DNA of 35,104 nt from Chromera velia. Its lineage: Eukaryota > Sar > Chromeraceae. The DNA is taken from positions 66,419 through 101,522 of the forward strand of contig JAHBMJ010002378.1 of the NCBI GenBank assembly GCA_018398765.1, written 5' to 3'. Below are positions 1 through 12,015 of this stretch, piece after piece. The notes under the pieces are model-generated. The model was not told the origin of the DNA and did no database searches. It was given only the letters and a program-made list of their open reading frames with translations. Each line of letters begins with the position of its first letter. The first letter of the stretch is position 1. The translations under genes and the position numbers were made by a program.

Positions 1-104
1 TTCAAGTTTCCCTTCCAGTCCTCACAGGCGTACCCCACAGCAAAGGCCGCAGTCGCGTCGGTCGTGTTCGTTCCCGTACCGCAGGAAAAGCGACACGAGT
101 GCGT

Positions 105-132
105 CCTCTCTCTTTCTCTCTCTCTCTCTCTG

Positions 133-217
<85 letters not shown>

Positions 218-226
218 GTCTGTCCG
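105..226. repeat. Compound TC/TG/TCTG microsatellite
   Basis: Alternating TC, TG and TCTG runs follow one another without interruption. Open frames across this block encode only Arg/Glu or Thr/His repeats and are by-products of the microsatellite. Confidence 0.95.
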
Positions 227-322
227 TCTAATTCTGTTTTGCTTTTCATCCATAGCGTTTCTTTTTTGATCCTTTGAACATTGCTGCCAGAGATAAAAAA
301 GTTCCATGAATGCGGATGACAT

Positions 323-1799
323 ACAGAGAGACGTTATGATGATTTCATGTCAATTATTCAATCCACAGCCGATCCTCCAATGTGCAAGAAGGTCAACAGC
401 ACGGCCTCAGTCTCAGTTGAGACAGAGCGTTCTAACGGAGCCCATGTCCATGTGAAGTCTGGAACATGCATGCAACTGGCCGGGGGATTTGTTTTTCTTT
501 CTGAATGGAGTCCTGCAGCTGATAAATCAACTAATGATCTGCACGTACGATGTCTGAGCGAGCTTCGGTAACGGATTATTCTTTTCCTGGACCATGCTTG
601 GCGCTTCCTTGTCTACCTGTCGAAGGTTGCACTGACTCTAAACTCTACAGTTTCATAAGATCTATATGCGTATTCGGATGTCTTTTGTTTTTCAGCCAGT
701 GAGACAAAACCATCATCGATGATTGCAGGACCAGAGTTCCGACACCCCCTCAGCCACCAACATCCACTGCGCCCCCACCGGTGGAAGACTAAAGTACCAA
801 TCACTTTGGGTAATAGGAGTCATGAGGATTCGTTAGACGAGACACAATCAGAGAGAGAGGAACAAACTAAAATTATGCAAGACTCAGCAGCAACATGCTT
901 GCTCTTTTAAATCGATGAGCATAAAAATTAAAGCCACATAGGTGATAAGTAACATATTAAGTGTAAATTACCTAATCTTATTCCTGTCTAGCATTATTTT
1001 TATAGTGAAGTGGCAAAAGACGCTGACAAACAATTGGGTAGTGCAATTATCCTAAGTGATTATAATCATTGTACGTCGCTAGATACGTCATCACTAGCGG
1101 TTCACCAGCCTGAGTGTATTAGTATAACAGTTAGCACTAGGCTTAGCATTTGGCATTGAAGTCAATAATTTCTATGTATAGACTAGTCTTTCAAAGAGCT
1201 AGAACACTGAGGCTGGGAGCAGCCTGAGCTTGAATATAGATGAACTACTTTTTGGTCCTTATTAGTCTCCTTAGTTTAAACTATAGGGCTTAAAAGAAAG
1301 ATATCATGATATGTTTCACTTTAAGTTTTTAGTTCTATCTATGAGGGCATGTCTTAGTCACACGGTACCTTCATAAGACTTTAAGCATATCTAAAAAAGA
1401 GACTTGTTTTTGATGTTAACTTTCTTTTTAGAATCTTTTACCATTACATAATTCTCTTTAAACCCATTGTCTGGCCCAGTATAATTATAATCTGTTTTTT
1501 AATTTTGATAAATCTGTATACAAATTACATATATTGAATTAAATTATATACAAAAACGTAGAACCGTTAGGACGTAATTTGATTCAATGAAGTTCAAACG
1601 ATATAAAATCTGCAACTACATTGGCAACAATAGTGGACTCCCATTGTGAACAATTAATCAAAGATTGGACTTGAAGGCGACTCGATCTGTCAGACTTCTG
1701 CCACTTTATTACATGTATGTAGTACTAGTAGACCTGTATGATGTTCCACTCATTGGAGGATGTCTCCAAAAAAAGGTTGGTTTGGACAGTGTCAGCTCC
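323..1799. other. Intergenic stretch, no supported gene
   Basis: No frame has coding character beyond short open stretches. The first half has ordinary composition. From about 910 to 1780 the sequence turns distinctly AT-rich, with many CTAG tetranucleotides, which resembles the transposon-derived DNA further right in the window. It adjoins the 3' end of the large minus-strand gene, so part of it could be that gene's 3' UTR. Confidence 0.5.
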
Positions 1800-2847
1800 T
1801 TAAAAGCGTTCGACAATCACCTCCGCTTCCAACGCACTCCTGGTTCCTCCAGGCACCGCCTCCCATGAGCCCCCAAAGTTCGGCTGCGACCCCAGCGGCG
1901 TCACAGACTCTCCCCCCTGTCTGGCGTTCCCTGCAGAAACAGGTCGGCTTCCCACTGCTGACGAGGGGGCACTCACACCATCAGACACACTCATGAAAGC
2001 CGCATCGTCGCCTCCCACCGAGTGCTCATCTGCAACTGATCCCGGAGGCGTGACGAACCAGTGAGTCCCAAGGGACTCAGAAGACCTCCACACATCCAGG
2101 GGAGACACAGCAGGACGCCCCCCCCGTCCCCCACTCTCTGGCCGACTCTTGCTGCCCCCCTGGGGAGATCCGCTGCCCTCCGTCTCCATAGAAGTCCCCC
2201 TCTCTCTTACCTCCATGACAGCCTGCATGTGCTGCTCCAGAGGCTCTAGAAGGCTGGAGGGCAGGGGGATGTTGAACGACCCTGCAGGCAGACAGACAGA
2301 ATGCGGAAAAAGGGAACTTTGATGGATCAAAACAGACAGCTGATTTCTGACAGGATCCGAAAGAGAGCGAGTAACGTTTTTGTTTGTGTTAGTCGGGGGT
2401 TAATGAGGAAGTTGAACAACAAGCAAAGAGGACACAAAAGAAAAAGATGAGGAGGTGGAAGGAACACCGGACCTCTCCTTCACTCCTGCAGGGGATTGAG
2501 GGGGGGGATCCTTCCAGATGACGACACGTACCCAGTCGCAAACACGCATGGGATCCTCACAGGCTTACAAACAAACAAATTGACCCATGCACAATTCAGA
2601 AAGAGTGCTGCCTGCCTGACTGCCTGCCTGACTGACTGACCCAAAAGAACATCCGGTTGCATGACCTTATAGTTCCAAAGTCGGAATGTGACCTCCACAA
2701 GAGTTGGCCTTCCTTCTCCTTCTCCGTCTGTCTGAGCTTCCCCTTGTCTCTTCTGTTGCTGCCGCATCTGCAGGCGACTCCTCAGCTTTTCGACAGTGGC
2801 CTGCATAACGTTAGGTGAAGGGATCGAGATGGAGACCAAACCCGATG

Positions 2848-2888
<41 letters not shown>

Positions 2889-5800
2889 AGAGAAAGAGAG
2901 AGAGGCACAGAGACACACAAACAGATAGACAAACACGGAGAAAGGGGGTAATTTGCATCGTTTCTCCAACAGTGAAGATAAGGAAGCAACACAGCGATAC
3001 CAGAAGGATACCCATTGGTAATCTGTCTCTGGGGCTTTCTTGACTCTTTGTCGGAGCATGCGTGTAGGAAAATTGATTCACGTCCTCCCCACCTCTATGT
3101 ATACATTGTAAGAAGACCATATTCCTTCCATCTTTCTGGCTGACTGACTGACTTTAGGCAGTGTGAACACGAGGATCTCCTCCCATGCGGCCCCGCTTCC
3201 CTGGACGGCCACGTATCTCTTCTGGGATGTCGTCAGGGCTCTGCGAGTCTGTGCCCCCTCTCTCACTGTGTGAAGATTTGCACCCAAACCATCGTCCAGC
3301 CTCTCATCTGGTTGACGCTCCTGCCCTGATGCGAGATCCTCCTGCAGCAGTAAGGTGGGAAGCCGAAGAGAAACGAACGATTTCAAGGTGAGAAACAATT
3401 GACTCAGGTAAAATGAGACTGCAGAAAAGGAAATTGAATGATTCGTGACGAAAGGGACAATGACAAGACAGCGAGTCAGGCAGGCAGTCAAGACCAAAGA
3501 AAACCTACCAGTGAGGAGATCGAAACTTCGACGCATCTGCCGTTTCCGTTTCCAGAGAAAGAAGCTGCTTGTGGTCCTCCCGTGCCTTTCCTGTCCTTCT
3601 TCTTGCTCGGGAGAACGCGAACAGTCACTCGCCACCCCCCCTTCTCTGGTCGGTCTGCTCCGTCTCCCTCACTCTGCGTTCTAGATCTGCCTGCCGATAT
3701 AATTCGAAGGGGGGTCCCTGGGCCCGACCCTCCCGTCAAGTCCTTTTGCAATGGTCCGCTGGATGAGGCTAGGGGGGAGAGTGGGATGCTGAGGGGGGAG
3801 GCAAACGGATTGGAATCGTTAGCATTTTGGGTTTGAGAGAAGAGCGCGGCCTCAGGGGGGCCCTCCTCGTTTGGGTCTTCTTTTTGTTGGGATAATCCGT
3901 TTGCTGTGTGGGTGTCTTTCGAAGGCGAGACTGGATGGGATGAAGGGTGGGCTCTTGATAGAGGGGAGTCTGGGTCTGTGGTTGGACCGCGTGGAAGGGC
4001 GGCGGGGGATATCGGCTCGGAGAAGAGGGAAGTTGTTGGGGGATCGGCAAACGGATCTGCATTTGGTGGCTGGCTGCTGTGGGACTGGGGGGTGACTGTG
4101 GGGCCCGCCGGCGTTGCGTTTTCATTGGGAGGTGCAGGAGGGGGGGTTGTCTCACGGGGGGGAATGCCTTCTGGTTTTTTCTCCTTCTTCTTTTTCTCTG
4201 TATCTTTTTTCTTTCGATTTGGTCGTCTTGGAGACGCATCAAAATTATCATCGAAATCAGCTGAGGGAAATTGGAAAGACGAACCAGAAGCACCGAAAGC
4301 AAAATCGTGGGAGGGGGATGATGGACCTGCGGGAGGTTGAGAAAAGGGATCGGCACCTCCCCCGGGAGGAACTGGAAAGTCAAACTGACCTGCTGAGGAA
4401 GCATCAAAAGCAAATGCAGGGGGGGCTGGTTCAACTTTCTGTTGAAATGGATCTGAAGGGAATTCACCCTCCTTCTCACCAAAAGAGAAAGAGGAGGACG
4501 ACTTCGGCATACCCCCACCAAAATCCGGAGTTGCATCTGAGGTTCTTAATCTTGGTACCGGTGCTGGCTGGGCGGGTGCAGAGACGGGAGAGTGTGGAGA
4601 CGGGAATGGAATCACTGATGGGTAAATGGGGGGGACCTGGGAGGTGCTTTTTGTGGCAAAAGTCCCGCCGGGAAAATTTGAAGCGTCGGTAGTAAACGCA
4701 TCTCCTCCATCGAATGACGCTTTCCATGTCTGCGCATCATCCACACTTCCTCCAACATGGCGGTCTTTCGATTCGGCTCTGACCTCTCCTTCTCCACCAA
4801 TGCTAGATGATTGCATCTCCCCAGCTGCCACTCCGTCAACATTCGTCTGACCGTCTCTTTCGATTTCAATCTCCCCTCCTTTGAAAAATTCTGCGGAGTT
4901 CTTAGAAAAATCCCCGGAAGAGGGGCCTTCCGTCTTCCCCTCACCCTCTTCACCCCCCTCCCTTGGTGTAACCATAACCTCTTCTTCTTCTTCCTCTCTA
5001 TTGCCAGCAATTCGGGTCTCCTCCTCCGTGTCTGTCTCATCAGGCGTGTAGAAGGCATCGGCTGCCCCCGCACCACCACCACCCCCCTCTGCTTCTGCCG
5101 GGGCCCCTCTGGGAGACGCAGGGTTGGAGACGTCCGTCTCCAGTGCGATGGGCTCAGGATTCTGGGGGAACGGGGCGGCTGGAAGAGCGGGGGGGGAAGA
5201 CTCGAAAGAAGCCAACAGGGGGGAGCCTGTGCCTCCTCCAAACGCATGGTGGCCTGAATGTGTGAAAGGGGGGGAGGGAGCGGTATTGGGCGCAAGTGGT
5301 GCCTTTGAAGGACGGGATGGAAGAATCAAAAGATGATCCAAAGAAGCTCTTCGTTGTCTTTCTCTCTCTCTTTCACTCCCCCCCGATTCCCAACTTTTTC
5401 CTTCCCTCTCCGCAGTGTCACGATCAAATGAACCTCCCGACATGGACCCGGAGGAACGGGCCGGGGTGGACCCTAGAGAAGCGGCCCTGCGTCTTTGGTC
5501 ACCCTTACTGCCGTCCAACTGATCATGTGAACTCCCCCCCTTCCCCGATCGCGTCTTCAGTTTTTTCTGTGAGCTTCTATCTCCTACTGCAGGTCTCTGC
5601 ACCAACGCTTGCGCCTGGTCTCCCGCACCCCTCTCGAATTCTTCCAAGTCTCTAGCATCAGCATAGTCCTCCAGACGCGGCAGGTTCTCATTCTCCCCGG
5701 AAGGGGAGGGTTCTGATTCAATGCTCGCCAGCTGAATCGAACTATTGGCCTCCCGAAGTTTGCTCAGACTCATGATGTTCGCAAGGAAACGAGTAGATTT

Positions 5801-8800
5801 GAAAGGGGTGATGGGTGTCAGGGGGGAACACTCGGTCTGTTGGGTCTGCTGCGTCTCTGCAATCCCGGAATTTCGTCGGGGCCTTAAGAGAGACGCGGCT
5901 GAGACGCTGACCATGGTTCCTCCATCGGATTGTTGGTTTGAGGGCACACGTGCGTGGTTAGAGTGAGGAGGAGACTGGTGACTGCTGGGGTGAAGAGAAT
6001 CTTCTTGGGGAGACCGCCGGGGTGATCCCTCTTGCGGAGGGGACTGCTGGGGTGATTCTTCAAAGGAGAGGAATGACCCTCCCCCTGGGGATGCTCCCCC
6101 CTCTACTTCCCCCCCCTCCGGCATTTCCTCTGCCCAATTCGGAGTTTTAGACAACGGAGGCACCTGTGGCCCGTCGCCTTGCTTCCCTCTCGGTGAACCT
6201 TCAGGAGTCTCTTCGTCCTTTGCATCCTCAAACGATGAAGCCCCGACGGGCGGTCCCACCTCCTCCGTTGGCCCTTGTTTTTCGGCTTCTTCCTCTTCTG
6301 CTGCTGCTGCTGGTAATGGTGTTTCTATGGTTGCAGACTGCACCCCTTCGGCGGCTGAGATAGGCGGGGCAACGGCCTCACTCTGCGCGGTTGGGGGAGG
6401 CTGTACGGAGAGCGGCGCCGACTCAGACGGCTTCCCCGCTCTCTTGGGAGACACGGGTGGGCAGGGGCAGGCTGATGATCCCCCTGTCTCCCCCTGTGTG
6501 TCGGAAGAGGACGAGACTCCCTTGCCGTCTCCCTCTTGTGCGGAAGTGCTCTGGACTGCACCTGCACTTACGAGCGTATCAGAAGCAGGCACGGCATTGG
6601 CATCTCCAGGCGGTTGGAGAGCCTGCGTCTGTGTGGGGGGTGAAGAAGAAGAGGCGGTCGGGGGATTCGGGTTCGGAGACGGAGACGGGAACTCTGTTTG
6701 GACTGGGGCGTCTACGGGTTGATCAGTGGGAGATGTTGTTTGAGGAAGGGGGGCGTTCGGAGAGGCTGAAGCGAGGGGAGTGCCAAGAAGGTTCTCTCTG
6801 CCAGGTCCGTCGCTCGTGCAGCTTTTCTGTCCTCCCACCTCAGTTGAATGCGGGGGGACTGCTGATTTTGTGGATCTCGGTTCGTTTGTTTCAGCAGAGG
6901 CAAGGAGAGGGCACGAAGATGGCAGGTCTCGAGAAGCCGTCTCTTTTCCTTTTCCTTTTTCTTTCACAGGTGAGACTGCAGCACCAGTGCCATCGCAGAC
7001 TCCTCCCGTCTCTGAGGGTTCGGGCTCTTGCTCTCTCACCGGAAGGAGACGAGAAGGTGAGGGGACTGTCGACAGGGGAGAGCGTACGTTGGTTTTTCCG
7101 TCTCCTTTTGAGGGCAACAGGGGGCGCATCGACTCAGGTTGGTGGGAAGGCAGTTGACTTCGGGGGAATGAGAGTGACTGCAGAGGAAAGGGTTGTTTGT
7201 AGAGGAAGGAAGCGACAGCTGCATGGGAAGCTGATGCGGAAACGGAGGCATGGGGAGTACTGGACATGAACGAGGAGGGTGAAATGGCAGGGGCACCGCT
7301 CTCAGGCTTTTGCTTCTGTTCTTTTCGATGCTCAGCCTTCTGCTCTTGCTTCTGTCCTGTTCGAATATGGATGGCCTTTCTCCCCCCCTGTCCCCCCACG
7401 ACCTTTCCCGTAGGCACCTCAGCCGAAGAGACTTCCGCGTCCATCTCCAAAGTCGCAGTAAGAGACCCCCCCTGAAATTGTGCATCCACTCCCACCCCCT
7501 CCCCCTCCCCCCGTACTCCCGCCCTAGCCCCCCCCCAAAGTTTATGCCCCAACGCCAGGGGTCCAAGGAGCCCGCCCCACTCATCGTCGGCAGAGCGGAT
7601 ACGGACGAGGAGGTCCTTGCTGAAACGAATGGTCGTCTGGCTCTTGCAGCCCTGCTTTGAAGAGGACGAAGGAAGAAGGGAGGAGTCCAGAGAGCTCAAA
7701 GGAATCAGAGCCCACCCTGCCAACACATCCTCAAAACTGCAAACAGACAGACAGACAGACAGACAAGCAGATACAAACACATGCATAAACAAACAGAGAG
7801 GCAAGAAGGCTGGCACTTCGAATCAAATAGGCTGCAAGAAAGAAGTCAACGCAGGCGCGTACACCTATGCTTCCCTCCCCCCTCCCAATTTCCCCCCCCC
7901 TCTCTCTGCGGCTCTGCCTTTCTTTATGTGGCCGTTCTTGTGCGTCTATGCGTTACGTGTCGTGCTCGTGTGAATTCAGAGATCCTTCTCTCCAATCAAG
8001 TCAAAGACTTACATCACCCCATGCAGTCGTCTCTGCATACATACATCAACTGCCTGACTGCCAGACTGAATAACTGACCAGTCGTCATTCAGAACAAGAA
8101 ACCTATGTGGGGGATTGGTGAGTGCAGCGTGGTGGGGCCACAGGCTGTGCCTCCCTCCAGGCAGAAACGTCCTCTCAATCAGGGAGACGAACAAGGAAGC
8201 GCCCTCAAGGGGAAGATCGGAGAGGGAGAATGCAAAACGAGCAGCGAAGAAAGGACGCCCAGTGCCGCACTGAAGTCCTGTCCGCATTGTGGCAGGGTGG
8301 ACCTTCTGACTGCTCCCTTGTGGAGACGGCTGATTGGGGAAGTTTGGGAAGGACGCTTTGGCTTCGGTTGCGGGAGACGCCCCGTTGGTCTTCGCTCTCC
8401 ATTCTGGGAATCCCAATCTGTCACTCCCAGGGAGAATGCATACCTGCAGAGACGTACAGATTCAAGCAAGCAGAGGATTGATTTGATCATGCAGCATTTG
8501 CACTTAAATTCTTTGCATCCTCTTTTCTGTCTATCTCTCCAATTGTGCGCGCGGTTCCAGAAACACGACGTCATCATGGCCTCCCGAACCCTTGAGGAGA
8601 ATGGTGTCATGCATAGCCAGCCAATGGGGTGCGTCTGCAGTTTTCTCTGGTTGTGCATTGACATCTGCCTGTCTGGTTCCTTCTTTGCTTCTGCACACAC
8701 AAATCGGCTGACTGACCTCAAGGAAACTGCACGGCTGCCCTCTTCCCCTGCCGATGGGCCGGGAGCCTCTGAGCATGTCCAGAAGCAAACACCCCTCCAA

Positions 8801-9412
8801 CGCAATGTGAAGGCGTCCGCTCACCCGCGTCTCCTGCCGCGCTCCCTCTCGTTCCACCCGCCCCCCTCTCTCTGCGAGTTTCCTTTTGGGGGACGCTGTG
8901 GGAGATCCGGGAGGAAAAGAGGGGGTGTAGACGGAGGCGTGAGGAAGGGTAGACGGCTGCACAGCGTACGCCTCGGCCTTACCGTGATAAACGGGCCCAC
9001 CGGGGTCCCTAGCTTGCATCGGTTTGCCAGGAAAGCTATTGAGCATGAAGAAGGAACGCTGCTCTAGTGCAAGGCTTCTGTAGAAGGTATCTGGATCTTG
9101 GAGGTGCGAAGGGAGGGATCTCGGGGGACCGTGCTGGAACGAGAGTGGGGGCCCTGCTGTGGAGGCCGTTGGGGGAGGTCCTTCTTGAAATGACTGGAAG
9201 GGCCGTGTCTCTGGTGTTCCCCCTTCTCTGTCCTCCTCTGTGCAGTAGGCAGGGGAGAGGGAGAGAGTGGGAGGCTCTTTGGTAGACAGGGGACTTGCAG
9301 TGCTTCTGACGGTTTGCGCCCCCCCGATCGCCTTCCTCGAGAGATCAGCTAGCTGGCTATCAAACGCATCCACCGCAAAGGATGACACGGAAAACTTTGC
9401 TGTCGTTGTCAT
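1800..9412 (-). CDS. Large protein with two C2-like domains and a disordered linker
   Basis: The six-exon model is 9412-8717, 8305-8103, 7736-3509, 3341-3153, 2800-2641 and 2281-1800. All junctions are GT-AG, the phases agree, and it gives about 1985 residues. Residues about 196-320 look C2-like: a GRLHIALEGC strand, then RPFFAARFAFSLSDLP, LFVSLIER and VLAGWALIPLSSL. A second C2-like fold at about 1670-1850 runs through CVEVSISSLEDL, AAWEEILVFTLP, VEVTFRLWNYKV and DVLLGSFNIPL, and is split by three introns. C2 domains commonly bind phospholipid or proteins at membranes; I see no clear set of calcium-binding aspartates in either copy, so calcium-independent binding is more likely. The roughly 1350 residues between them are Ser/Pro/Glu-rich, with a Lys-rich tract, and probably disordered. 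The start at 9412 was preferred to an in-frame ATG at 9457 because a TATA-like run lies between them. The first intron is the least certain: an alternative exon may exist at about 8628-8444. The function is unknown; a membrane scaffold is inference. Confidence 0.75.
2640..3152 (-). other. Introns opening with GTCA tandem repeats
   Basis: Intron 4 (3152-2801) and intron 5 (2640-2282) of the double-C2 gene both begin GTCAGTCAGTCAG, so the 5' splice site is the first unit of a short GTCA repeat. Intron 1 (8716) also starts GTCAGTCAG. The acceptors at 7737 and 2282 are preceded by CTGT repeats. The span marks the two clearest cases; the small exon at 2800-2641 lies between them. Confidence 0.6.
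2851..2905. repeat. Intronic GA microsatellite
   Basis: A GA run with AAAGAG interruptions sits inside intron 4 of the double-C2 gene. The Ser/Leu-rich open frames over it are artefacts. Confidence 0.9.
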
Positions 9413-9437
9413 CCTCTTGTGATTCGCTGAATCAGCA

Positions 9438-9449
9438 CATATATATAGG
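9438..9449 (-). promoter_or_regulatory. TATA-like run upstream of double-C2 gene
   Basis: On the minus strand CTATATATATGT lies 26-37 bases before the chosen ATG at 9412. It could be a core promoter with a very short leader, or simply an AT dinucleotide run. Confidence 0.25.
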
Positions 9450-9664
9450 TAAGTCACTCTGGAACTCAGTTTACAGAACCGTCATCTGTTTTCCGGTGTA
9501 GTCTCAGAAACAGAAATGCATCTGCTGGCGCTAGCCGAGGAATGTGCAAGAGGACTTCCCAAACTCCTTCAGATCTGTGAGAAAGGCACACACACACAGC
9601 TAGTCGCTTGCAAGGTCCAGACAGTCCAGCAAGAGTCTCGACAAGCGTACATGTGTCCGCCTTT

Positions 9665-9755
9665 CATGCAGGCCGGGGTTCGGGCGGACCCCACCCAGCC
9701 AACGGTCGGCCCGCGCGGCCCCGCGCACGCCCGTGCAGCCGCTGGGACCCGCGGC
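9665..9755. promoter_or_regulatory. GC-rich island with CATGCAGGCCGGGG
   Basis: A short GC-rich island rich in GGCC/CCGCGG palindromes sits about 250-340 bases upstream of the double-C2 gene start. It includes CATGCAGGCCG (9665-9675), the reverse complement of the CGGCCTGCATG core found in the other two gene-start regions of this window. A regulatory role is inferred from this recurrence. Confidence 0.35.
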
Positions 9756-9760
9756 AGCTC

Positions 9761-9866
<106 letters not shown>

Positions 9867-10027
9867 CTAGGGATTCCCAGGGGAGAGACTCAGATAGAGA
9901 GAGTCTCTCAATTAAACGCAGTCAGGAAGGATAACTCTAGATAGCTCAAAGCTATACCAGCAGCTTAATATATACAGCTTAATTATAAAACGTCCCAACT
10001 AGGGCTATAGTTAATAAACATTTCCTG

Positions 10028-10046
10028 AATACTAACTAACTAACTG

Positions 10047-10088
<42 letters not shown>

Positions 10089-10140
10089 CAACCAACCAAC
10101 TAATACCAACTAATACTAACTAACTAACTAACTAATTGGC
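10028..10140. repeat. AACT tetranucleotide array
   Basis: About 110 bases consist mostly of ACTA/CTAA units with a few CCAA variants. It is a microsatellite and not the TTTAGGG-type telomere repeat. Confidence 0.85.
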
Positions 10141-10417
10141 TAACCAATTAGTCAGTCTAGATAGCTAGCTAACTAACTATTAAGAAACCATGCAACTTAG
10201 GAAAGTAACATTGATACTAACTAAGTAACTAACCAAGAAGTAAGTAAGTAATAATACTAGTAACTTTAGCAGCCGCTAAGCAGCGAACAAGAAGGACACA
10301 TTTAGAGGTAAATGCAGTGCAGCACAAAATACTTGCCAAACAGATTTTAAGAGGGCGCAGCTTTTGCTTTATAAACAAAAAAAATAGTTAAGAAGTAACA
10401 CAAAATAAAGAGAACCT

Positions 10418-10763
10418 CCCTACAAAAAAATATGGAAATCGTAGGGAAATCTGTGGGAAATTGATGGGAAATCCTAGTGAAATCCGAGGGGAATCTTAGG
10501 GAAATCCATGGGAAATTGATGGGAAATCTGGGTTGAAATTTCCCACAGATTTCCTAGTGATTTTCCGCTGATTTCCCTGTGATTTCCCTAGGATTTCCAT
10601 TAATTTCCCATCATTTTTCCTTCCATTTAATTCCCACGTCAGATTTTCCATCAATTTCCTTTGGATTTCCCTAAGATTTCCTTCAGATTTCATTAGGATT
10701 TCCCATGGATTTCCCACACATTTCACACACATTTCCCATAGATTTTCATTTTTTTTTGTAGGG
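10418..10763. mobile_element. Foldback/MITE-like element of GGGAAATC units
   Basis: The element opens CCCTACAAAAAAA and closes with the inverse, TTTTTTTGTAGGG. The left arm consists of degenerate GGGAAATCNN units of about 10-11 bases in direct order. At about 10537-10545 the strand sense flips, and the right arm carries ATTTCCC units. The whole could fold into one long imperfect hairpin. I saw no convincing target-site duplication. No protein is encoded; the Lys/Asn/Glu-rich frames through it are repeat translations. It is probably a non-autonomous foldback element, though expansion of a palindromic satellite is possible. Confidence 0.65.
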
Positions 10764-11333
10764 CTGAAGAGATAAAACTTCACGTACTCGGATGTATTCG
10801 GCCGATAGCAGCTATCATATGCCATTTTTGAAGGTGCCAAAACATTGCGAAGCAAGACAACGTATGACAGAGACATTTTTACGTGTGTGTTACGTAACAA
10901 AAAGAATATACATAGATTACCTAGACGCCACTGCCTCGCCGAGATTCAAAGTGGCACACCGTTTTGCACATAAATGTTAACAGAAGGAAAGTTTGAGCCT
11001 AAATCACCCCTTCACAGCTGAGCTAAAGGCATCGAATCGATTGTCCCCCTTCGCTTCGTCTGTGGACGGGATGGCATAAAATGTTTGGCAGTCAGTTTCA
11101 GAAACTCTAGGAAGGCATCGCACAGAATGCGCAGACCAATAAGCTATCTCCTTGGCAACCTTAGCTCGGAACGGCTCTGGTCTTTCTCTCTGTCTCACTC
11201 TCTCACTCTCTCTCCCTCTTTTGAATTTAGATCGGCCACACTGGATCCCCCTTGAATCCAAGTGCGTCCATGCAGTGCTCGTCTTTGAGTCACTTTGTGG
11301 ATCTGAATCGAATCGAGCGGCCGAGTGAGTTCG
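10764..11333. other. Intergenic stretch, no supported gene
   Basis: No frame has family-like features. A TCTC-rich run lies near 11180-11215. The part next to 11333 may be the 3' UTR of the minus-strand PSI-like gene. Confidence 0.4.
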
Positions 11334-12015
11334 TTAATCAATGGCGCGAGGGAGCAACCTTCTCCACCCTCTCCTCCTGCATCGTGCCTTCGTCTTCTTC
11401 ATCCTCGACTTGCCCCAGTGCCTCCACCTCCGCCTCTTGCACACACCTTTTGTTCTGTCCCATACACAGGCGTGGCTGAAGAAGAGGAGGTGACTTCCCC
11501 TTTTGTCCACACACTCCTGGCACGTGTAGTAATCCTTACAAGAAGCCCCTCCCCCCTCTGCCTCATGCTCTTCCTCTTCTTCTTCCTCCCGCTCTTCAAG
11601 TTCCAGAAAGAGGCCCTCTTCAGGGTCTTCATCGTCAGGTACCAGTCCCTCGTCTGTCTCTCTGTCAGCTGAGGTAAGCAGCTGGGGCTCCATCCTTTCT
11701 TCTGATATGAAACTCTTCTTCTGTTCAGTCTGGTGCCTCTGCCGGCCTCTGCTTGGAGTCAGATGCATGCCTGCCTTGCGGTCGTCTGTTGCGCCTTCCT
11801 GCGCATCTCCGACCATATAGTGACCCTGACTTCTCTGTTCCGAGAGCTCAGGAGCAGCTGGAGAGGGGGGGGTCACCTCTGAGGCAGTGAGTTCGACCGT
11901 CTCGCCAGTGTGCTCACGCGCGTAGTATCTTGCGACCCTCAGGCAAACCCGAGGTAAAAGTTGATTCAGAAGCGACTAGGCAGATGCACGCGACGAGAAC
12001 GGATCGAAGAATCAT
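11334..12015 (-). CDS. Secreted acidic protein with PSI-like cysteine module
   Basis: The model is two exons, 12015-11937 and 11878-11334, with a 58-base GT-AG intron and matching phase, giving about 207 residues. The N-terminus MILRSVLVACICLVASES is a good signal peptide. The middle is hydrophilic with an acidic run (EEREEEEEEEHE). It is followed by a cysteine pattern C-x5-C-x2-C-x14-C-x8-C with a Trp one residue beyond the fourth Cys (YYTCQECV, then ACVWDRTKGVC). This resembles the PSI/plexin repeat found in extracellular and secretory-pathway proteins. The tail is very Arg/Lys-rich. The second exon has no early ATG of its own, which supports joining it to the signal-peptide exon. The donor (GTCGCA) is not ideal; a GTGAGC donor nearby would break the frame. 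The function is unknown. It is divergent from the zinc-finger gene on the other strand. Confidence 0.5.

Noticed and set aside
2-322. Arg/Glu/Thr/His frames at the left edge
   Set aside because: They are microsatellite translations.
347-910. Short plus-strand frames that could be the end of a gene from the left
   Set aside because: No domain, no clear splice sites and no continuation; left as unassigned.
3769-4692. Long Pro- or Gln-rich frames opposite or alongside the large exon
   Set aside because: They overlap the 4.2-kb exon of the double-C2 gene in other frames and strands and have no independent support.
10028-10140. AACT/CTAA array as a telomere repeat
   Set aside because: The unit lacks the G-rich/C-rich strand pattern of TTTAGGG-type telomeres and lies inside gene-bearing DNA.
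10496-10900. A minus-strand frame of Gly/Asn/Lys/Glu repeats
   Set aside because: It reads the GGGAAATC satellite of the foldback element.
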